A DNA stretch of 64,000 bases from Reticulitermes speratus. Lineage: Eukaryota > Arthropoda > Insecta > Blattodea > Rhinotermitidae. The notes below the pieces were generated by a model. It saw nothing but the letters and a program-made list of their open reading frames with translations, had not been told where the DNA came from and made no database searches. The position numbers and the translations under genes were made by a program. The DNA lies in NCBI GenBank assembly GCA_021186555.1, contig JAJKFL010000003.1, positions 45,791,908 through 45,855,907 on the forward strand, given 5' to 3'. Below, piece by piece: positions 62,101 through 64,000 of the stretch (position 1 is its first letter; the number at the start of each line of letters is the position of its first letter).

Positions 62101-62558
62101 AGGAGATGAAATTCTTATTAGCTACTTAGAGGAATGTGTCCTAGAGAGAAGTCGACACAGCAGACAGAAGATACTTAGGTATTCTATTTGATAATAAAAG
62201 TTTATTCTTTTTCTTTAGTATCTGTATGTACTTGCCAGAAGTTAAGGATGTGTCTTTCATCCTCACTGGGTTTAAAAACAATGGCAACAAATGAGGTAGT
62301 GAAAGAGTATCACCTACCAAAACGAGCAAACTGAGGCAACAAATCCAAAGAGAGATGTTCGGGTGCATCTGACTACAAGCATTCATTTAATTGTTAATTT
62401 ATGGTTGATGTTTGTGATTAATTTTAAAATTATTTACTTTCAGGGAAAATTATTTGTTCACCTGTCACTGTCCAAAATGTGAGGCTGAGGCTGGAGATCC
62501 GGATATGACAAGTGAAGATGAATCTGATTATGAAGACGAGGATGAAGGTGGACTGTAG
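50063..62558 (+). CDS. SMYD5: SMYD5, SET and MYND-domain lysine methyltransferase (9 exons, complete)
   Basis: The nine exons give 1170 bases and 389 residues, with every phase matching; human SMYD5 has 418. Seen: an opening [17 protein letters not shown], the start of the split SET domain; zinc-binding Cys pairs ACDFC, CPLC and YCSSIC that make the MYND-like finger; a middle helical region with [12 protein letters not shown]; the SET core CNHSC (near residue 298) and GDEILISYL; post-SET Cys cluster FTCHCPKC; and an acidic tail. SMYD5 transfers methyl groups from S-adenosylmethionine to lysines. From the literature, histone H4 Lys20, histone H3 Lys36 and ribosomal protein eL40 have been proposed as substrates. 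All active-site motifs are present. The tail ([14 protein letters not shown]) is shorter than in vertebrates. Identity is firm. Confidence 0.95.
51205..51480 (-). repeat. LINE 3' fragment (antisense) in SMYD5 intron 1
   Basis: On the minus strand it reads fragments such as RLGKKGYRR and 'RAQDHERW', broken by stops. This is the C-terminal pattern of a LINE ORF2. It is short and degraded. Confidence 0.55.
51719..51846 (+). CDS. SMYD5: SMYD5 exon 2
   Basis: It covers residues 16-57: [41 protein letters not shown]. The acceptor is tgaacag and the donor gtgagg. Confidence 0.95.
52345..52602. repeat. Foldback with internal 39-bp tandem repeats
   Basis: The left arm (TTCAAGTCTTC to TTACTGACGTTTCAG) is inverted at the right (CTGAAACATCAGTAACT to GAAGACTTGA). 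Between them lie about 3.5 copies of a 39-base unit (GAAGATGGAGGCAGCAGGCT and so on, 52403-52540). In the plus frame from 52368 the units translate to repeats of [13 protein letters not shown]. No gene context beyond SMYD5 intron 2. Confidence 0.82.
52886..53550. repeat. Long near-perfect inverted repeat, 665 bp
   Basis: Arms of about 328 bases face each other around a 10-base loop (53214-53223). The left arm starts ATCACTATTTAAAACACCAA and the right arm ends with its complement. I counted only a few mismatches. Each arm includes CGACACATGTTTCGGCTCTG and AGAGCCATCCTCAGGGGTTTT. No coding frame spans it. It lies in SMYD5 intron 2. Confidence 0.95.
53757..54045 (+). repeat. tRNA-derived SINE, CpG-decayed copy
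   Basis: It is the same family as at 2200. The A-box region now reads TAGTTCAGTCAGTATAGTG and the B-box GTGGTTTGATTCCTGG. CpG sites in the head are all TG or CA. It lies in SMYD5 intron 2. Confidence 0.85.
54381..54501 (+). CDS. SMYD5: SMYD5 exon 3
   Basis: It covers residues 58-98: [36 protein letters not shown]. It supplies part of the zinc finger. The acceptor is atgcatag and the donor gtaata. Confidence 0.94.
54590..54850 (-). pseudogene. mariner transposase N-terminal fragment
   Basis: The minus frame reads [37 protein letters not shown]. This is the paired-like helix-turn-helix start of mariner transposases (usual form: the EAL..V.EW..RF..G segment, then EDDPRSGRP). The catalytic domain is absent. 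It lies in SMYD5 intron 3. Confidence 0.85.
55113..55234 (+). CDS. SMYD5: SMYD5 exon 4
   Basis: It covers residues 99-138: [20 protein letters not shown], then [11 protein letters not shown]. It completes the MYND-like Cys/His set. The donor is gtgagt. Confidence 0.95.
56187..56295 (+). CDS. SMYD5: SMYD5 exon 5
   Basis: It covers residues 139-175: [27 protein letters not shown]. The first base completes the Lys codon of exon 4. Confidence 0.95.
56437..57146 (-). mobile_element. Tigger-like remnant, about 710 bp
   Basis: The ends CAGTTATCCCCCAGAGTTATG and (inverted) CAGTACGGCAACCCCCGAAAT share the CAGT start and an ATTACGTCAT / TTATGTCAT core, so they look like diverged terminal repeats. The interior encodes on the minus strand a transposase tail (see next entry). 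It lies in SMYD5 intron 5. Confidence 0.68.
56639..57109 (-). pseudogene. Tigger transposase tail, frame-broken
   Basis: Two minus frames (57109-56849 and 56824-56639) carry [20 protein letters not shown] and then [26 protein letters not shown]. The latter matches the end of Tigger transposases (an Ala-Cys-Tyr helix, Lys-rich linker and LD/NF-F tail). A stop and shift separate them near 56830. Confidence 0.72.
58725..59240 (+). repeat. Interspersed repeat copy 2 (three-copy family)
   Basis: It matches 15480-16020 segment by segment (GCAAAAAGCGACCCTTAGCT, CTGCCACTGGATGGATTTTC, GACAAAAGTTGTAGAGAAAA, GTTTTCCACGGCAACAATGG). It ends about 35 bases before the acceptor of SMYD5 exon 6. It contains a run of 23 C at 59004-59026. 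Confidence 0.8.
59277..59405 (+). CDS. SMYD5: SMYD5 exon 6
   Basis: It covers residues 176-218: [37 protein letters not shown]. It has phase 0 at both ends. The acceptor is tttgcag. Confidence 0.95.
59960..60135 (+). repeat. Interspersed repeat copy 3, partial
   Basis: It shares TCCCACTGGACAGATTTTCA, the following TGAAATTTCATATTTGGG and the segment to GATTAATGGGCGCTG with the copies at 15480 and 58725. The 3' half is missing. Confidence 0.68.
60479..60656 (+). CDS. SMYD5: SMYD5 exon 7
   Basis: It covers residues 219-277: [44 protein letters not shown]. It ends one base into an Ala codon. The donor is gtggga. Confidence 0.94.
61784..61930. mobile_element. MITE-like element beside SMYD5 exon 8
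   Basis: TATTTCCTGCCTCATAAG at about 61787 is inverted at about 61908 (CTTATGAGGCAGGAAATA). The 147-bp element ends about 25 bases upstream of the exon 8 acceptor. It has no coding capacity. Confidence 0.82.
61956..62178 (+). CDS. SMYD5: SMYD5 exon 8 (SET core)
   Basis: It covers residues 278-351: [56 protein letters not shown]. It contains the cofactor-binding NHSC and the catalytic SY motif. Confidence 0.96.
62444..62558 (+). CDS. SMYD5: SMYD5 exon 9 (post-SET and stop)
   Basis: It covers residues 352-389: [20 protein letters not shown], then an acidic tail and TAG. The Cys trio (CHCPKC) coordinates zinc in the post-SET fold. Confidence 0.96.
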
Positions 62559-64000
62559 TGACGAGTCAGTGCACACACACTGCAACATTATATTGCATTC
62601 CATTATCACTTGCATTTTTGTTTCTTTCAGGAACTATTTTTAAAAATTTGAAAGGCATTGAAATAGTGCAAGTACAAAGGGATATTAATTTGTTATTATT
62701 CAGTATTGAGTAGTTTCAGGACAGCAAGTAGCCTGATGTTCTGTTCAAATTTTTCTCTGTGATCGATGGGTAGAAAGTATTGACTGCACAAATCTGTAAG
62801 TACAAACACCCAATGGTTAAGGTTATGATGGATTTGGCTTTGTCCTTAATTGTTGTAACATTTACTTTTATCATGCACAGGGCAATTTTACATTATTCAG
62901 GGACTGGAATTTACATTTCTTCTTCTTCATAATGTTATGTTTTTTAAATATGGTGCATATTTGTCACTGAATGTATGCATGTGTAGGTGGAATTTTGTTT
63001 TCCATTTTCCAAAAATAAGAGTGCTGCTTGTATATAACTGTTCTCATTAACTTCTTCATTGGTGTTAATGCTATATATTAATCACTGTACCCAGAAACTC
63101 TTGACAAATGATTCAGTATGGTGCTGCCATTTACTAAGCAACATACACTGATGCGTTTCTCTTACTTTATCGAACATAAGGTGTGTGGCATGCTGGAAGA
63201 TTTACTGGCTGTAGGATCACAAGAGTGAATCACTGAAATGTTCCAGTAGTAACATTGAAGGGGTTAATGAACTGTGAGTATATGATACATTCCATTTTGC
63301 AATGCATTTGGTTCATTAAGCAAATATGTGTATATGTATAGTAATTTCATTTGTGTGTTGATGTTATGGCCAAAAATAAAGCTGTATAAAATGAGGTGTG
63401 ATGTATACTTTTAACAAAAACATAATACATTGCCCAAAGCAGTGTGAAGCATTTGTCGCTTGTTTGGAGGGGGATGTGTGTGTGTGTGTATACACACACA
63501 TCACAGTGTATACAGATTATTTCCAAACCAAATACCACTGCTTGTGAGTGTGAAAAAGTGACTGTAATAGCACAGTGTCATTAAATTAGTAGTCTCTGAT
63601 GTTGTGACTTTGTGAATGAAATTATTAGTGGATATCCATTGAATTTCTGGTCTTTTGCAGAATACACCAGGCATTTAATTCGGGCGCCAAGGGGTTAAGA
63701 GCAGTATTAGTAAAGACCATAGATCTCCCTGTTTTACCTCCATTTTAATGGGAATAATATTGCCTACTCTTTATTGGAGCTGTACCTCTACTCCCTGTAT
63801 TTGCCTTCATGGCATGGACAGGGATAGCTTTATCTTTCACCTTTACTGTTTAGTGTAGTGAGGAATCCTAGTGCATATTCATTATCATGTTGATTACCCT
63901 GATTGTTCCTGTAATATGTTAGTGATAGATGCATGCTGCTTACCAAGGTCAAGAACAAACTTGGTAAAGTCAATGATGACATCATCCTGCTGCATGACAC
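62559..64000 (+). other. SMYD5 3' region and intergenic tail
   Basis: This is AT-rich sequence with no recognised coding. It holds a TG/CA microsatellite at 63475-63500 and a SINE tail fragment at about 63770-63843 (TGTACCTCTACTCCCTGTAT). Confidence 0.6.
63375..63380 (+). terminator. Candidate SMYD5 poly(A) signal
   Basis: AATAAA occurs about 820 bases after the stop, followed by GT-rich sequence (GAGGTGTGATGTATAC). No earlier AATAAA was seen in the 3' region. Position only; no transcript evidence. Confidence 0.5.

Overview
The window is animal nuclear DNA, almost certainly from an arthropod and probably an insect. Genes have many small exons bounded by GT/AG and long AT-rich introns. The repeats are non-LTR retrotransposons, tRNA-derived SINEs and pogo/Tigger-like DNA transposons. 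The SINE type and the strong CpG loss inside genes would fit a cockroach or termite-like insect, but that is inference. No bacterial genes, CRISPR arrays, viruses or toxin genes were recognised.

Three protein genes were assembled by following splice phase from exon to exon. (1) 146-7535, minus strand: seven exons in one continuous frame (about 279 residues) encode the extracellular N-terminal part of an ionotropic receptor that most resembles Ir93a. The start lies at higher coordinates and was not found. The ligand-binding and membrane parts lie beyond position 1. (2) 17117-43165, plus strand: a complete SMC3 gene, 26 coding exons and 1201 residues, with Walker A, hinge, signature motif and Walker B all intact. 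(3) 50063-62558, plus strand: a complete SMYD5 gene, 9 coding exons and 389 residues, with MYND-like cysteines, SET and post-SET motifs. SMC3 and SMYD5 are tandem on the plus strand. The receptor gene is head-to-head with SMC3, about 9.6 kb away.

The space between genes is repeat-rich. A frameshifted RTE/CFDP2-like LINE lies at about 8300-11890 (minus). SINE copies are at about 2200, 12100, 14200, 38390 and 53760. SMC3 introns hold two TIR-bounded Tigger/pogo elements (21054-22071 and 25940-27435), a 175-bp MITE (32773-32947) and a tandem array of about seven copies of the exon 8 splice-donor region (23717-24065). SMYD5 introns hold a 665-bp near-perfect inverted repeat (52886-53550), a foldback with 39-bp repeats (about 52345-52602), a mariner fragment, a Tigger remnant and a MITE beside an acceptor.

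SMC3 is a core cohesin ATPase. SMYD5 is a lysine methyltransferase. The receptor is sensory. Nothing here shows that the three work together. The most notable observations are the hidden receptor gene, the donor-site array, the long hairpin inside SMYD5, and the contrast in CpG decay between repeat copies inside and outside the SMC3/SMYD5 genes.
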